This document shows, piece after piece, positions 62,425 to 64,000 of a stretch of 64,000 nt of DNA (the first letter of the stretch is position 1; each line of letters begins with the position of its first letter). A model generated the notes under the pieces. The model saw nothing but the letters and a program-made list of their open reading frames with translations. It was not told the origin of the DNA and did no database searches. A program made the translations under genes and the position numbers. This DNA is from Bostrychus sinensis (Eukaryota; Chordata; Actinopteri; Gobiiformes; Eleotridae): the NCBI GenBank assembly GCA_020698575.1, contig CM036250.1, positions 26,053,500 through 26,117,499 on the forward strand, read 5' to 3'.

Positions 62425-64000
62425 CAGTATTGTGGCATGGTCCTTGCAAGTGAAAATACAGTATAAAACAGTTGCTCTGAATATCATATGATGCATTATT
62501 ATGTGAGCTTAACAAAGCAAATAAAGCAACTTTTGGCCAGTTAGATCAGGGAGAAACTCAATAGAAACAACACAGCCCCAAGATACTTAATAGTCACCAA
62601 TAATTTTGCTGTTATATCCAAACTAATGTGGCTCATTTTTAAACATATGATGTTGACACAGACGTTTGTGTCACCTTTTAAATTTCACCTTACAAAATAT
62701 ATCAGCTATGTATCACTTCTAAATTATGCTCTCTCTTCACACAGACAATCCCCATGACCAGCTCAAGGTGTAGTTCTTAAACTTAAAGTTCTTTGGTACT
62801 TCACTGTTAGGTATTAAGATTCAAACTATCTTCTTATAGGAAACAAAAAAGTAATATCCATAACATACAGCAGTGGTTCTGAAACTTTTTACACCAAGTA
62901 CCACCATAGAAAATATTTCACATTCCAAGTACCATCATTTGTGGGCTAAAATAAGCCTCCATGCCTTCCAATCATTAAAAACAGGATTAAGGATTGGCCA
63001 TACAAGGACTAAGACTAAACTGCCTCTAAACATGAACTATACTACTCTATATTGTAAGACTTGAATGTGAACACTCCCTACTTGAAGAAATCTGGCCAAC
63101 ATAGTGAACCCCACATGGCTTTAACAATAGAATTGGTTTGAAGTCTGAATTCTCAACAGGTTGGGATGCAAATGTGCAAATGCAGGCATGTCCTTAGCAG
63201 GTTGAGGAATGCAGAAAATTGTGAAGAAAAAAAAATTGTAGCATTATGTGAGACTTTGATTGGGACATGATGACTTTAAGGTTGAGACTGTAAAATATGC
63301 AAAAGCGAGTTCCATCAAATGAAAAGGGATAACTTTGCATCCCACAATTACAGTATAACAGGATTGAACTATTTAAACCTAATCCACTGGTTTTGCACAT
63401 CAATGAAGTATCATGTAGACCTATAATTATAAAATTCATCTGATGTTAAAAAAGTATCACAACACAAGTTTATGGAGAACTGTGAAAATAAGAATATTTG
63501 GATAAAGAAGCTTATTATAAGCCTAGAGCTGCCTGCTGTTATGTCTTTAAAATGCCCAAATCCTAATAAATCCAATCATTACTGAGGCATGTAAGGTAAA
63601 AGATTATTCAGTCTGTGGCTCTTACTGTAAAAAAAGTGTGATAGTGTGTTTGTTGGTGGTTGGAGACGACATAGTATGGATACCTGTGTATGAGTGCTTT
63701 GAAAGGCGTTAAACCAATTAATATTATTAATTATTATTTCCTATAATAGAATAGAGAAAGTTGGGACTTTTTTGGCATGGCCTGGTCCATCTGCCCTTTT
63801 GACTAAAAGGACAAGGTATCGGTTGGCTGCATGTTATGTAGTTCTACTTTCTTCCCTGGGAAGTTTACTGATATGCTAATTGTCTCTTACAATTATTAAA
63901 CATTCACCTTCTTCAGCTTAGACTGAAGCCTGAGGCTGGATACACCCTGGACAGTGAGTAACCCATATTAACAAGGACTTCACCAGAGACAAAAGTCAGT

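Larger units (their letters stand above)
58987..64000. other. nxph4 intron or upstream region
   Basis: No convincing exon is found. It contains two SINE copies (59090-59240; 61075-61200 inverted), a degenerate LINE/SINE stretch at about 60100-60300, an old hAT-type relic at about 60610-60860, a 14-bp minisatellite (62369-62424) and a truncated MITE (62872-62990). The rest is AT-rich with nothing recognisable. Confidence 0.5.

Overview
The window is vertebrate nuclear DNA, almost certainly from a teleost fish. It holds split genes with GT-AG introns, teleost-type short interspersed repeats, DNA-transposon relics and microsatellites. The encoded proteins match vertebrate families close to end to end. 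There are no bacterial operons, no CRISPR array and no intact virus. I cannot name the species from sequence alone.

Six protein-coding genes are supported. From left to right they are: (1) the first three exons, on the minus strand, of a secreted BPI/LBP-family lipid-binding protein that runs off the left edge (422-1498); (2) slc32a1, the vesicular GABA/glycine transporter, minus strand, two exons (4515-8545); (3) actr5, the ARP5 subunit of the INO80 chromatin remodeller, plus strand, nine exons, 624 residues (18507-25397); (4) an ndufa4l2-like gene, plus strand, four exons, 87 residues (32862-39808); (5) shmt2, mitochondrial serine hydroxymethyltransferase, minus strand, twelve coding exons, 501 residues after allowing for one extra base (44600-56155); (6) the main exon of nxph4, a neurexophilin, minus strand (58185-58986), whose signal-peptide exon I could not place.

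The genes form two blocks known from vertebrate synteny. BPI/LBP, slc32a1 and actr5 correspond to human 20q11.23. The nxph4-shmt2-ndufa4l2 trio corresponds to human 12q13.3, with the same order and relative orientation. The two blocks meet in the repeat-bearing interval 25.4-32.9 kb. The genes do not form one pathway: they are a synaptic vesicle transporter, a chromatin remodelling subunit, two mitochondrial proteins, a synaptic ligand and an innate-immunity or lipid-binding protein.

The most notable anomaly is that three of the six genes (slc32a1, shmt2, nxph4), all on the minus strand, each carry exactly one extra base inside an otherwise intact, highly conserved reading frame. All three can be explained by one extra C on the coding strand. 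Assembly or base-calling error is the likeliest explanation, but the shmt2 site also puts a UGA exactly at the shift point, as programmed +1 frameshift sites do.

The rest is intergenic or intronic DNA rich in old mobile elements. These include several MITE families with terminal inverted repeats, a nearly full-length palindromic element at 36.8-37.1 kb, tRNA-derived SINEs, and antisense tails of non-LTR retrotransposons. There is also an unidentified decayed coding relic at 16.1-17.6 kb. I found no convincing new biological system.
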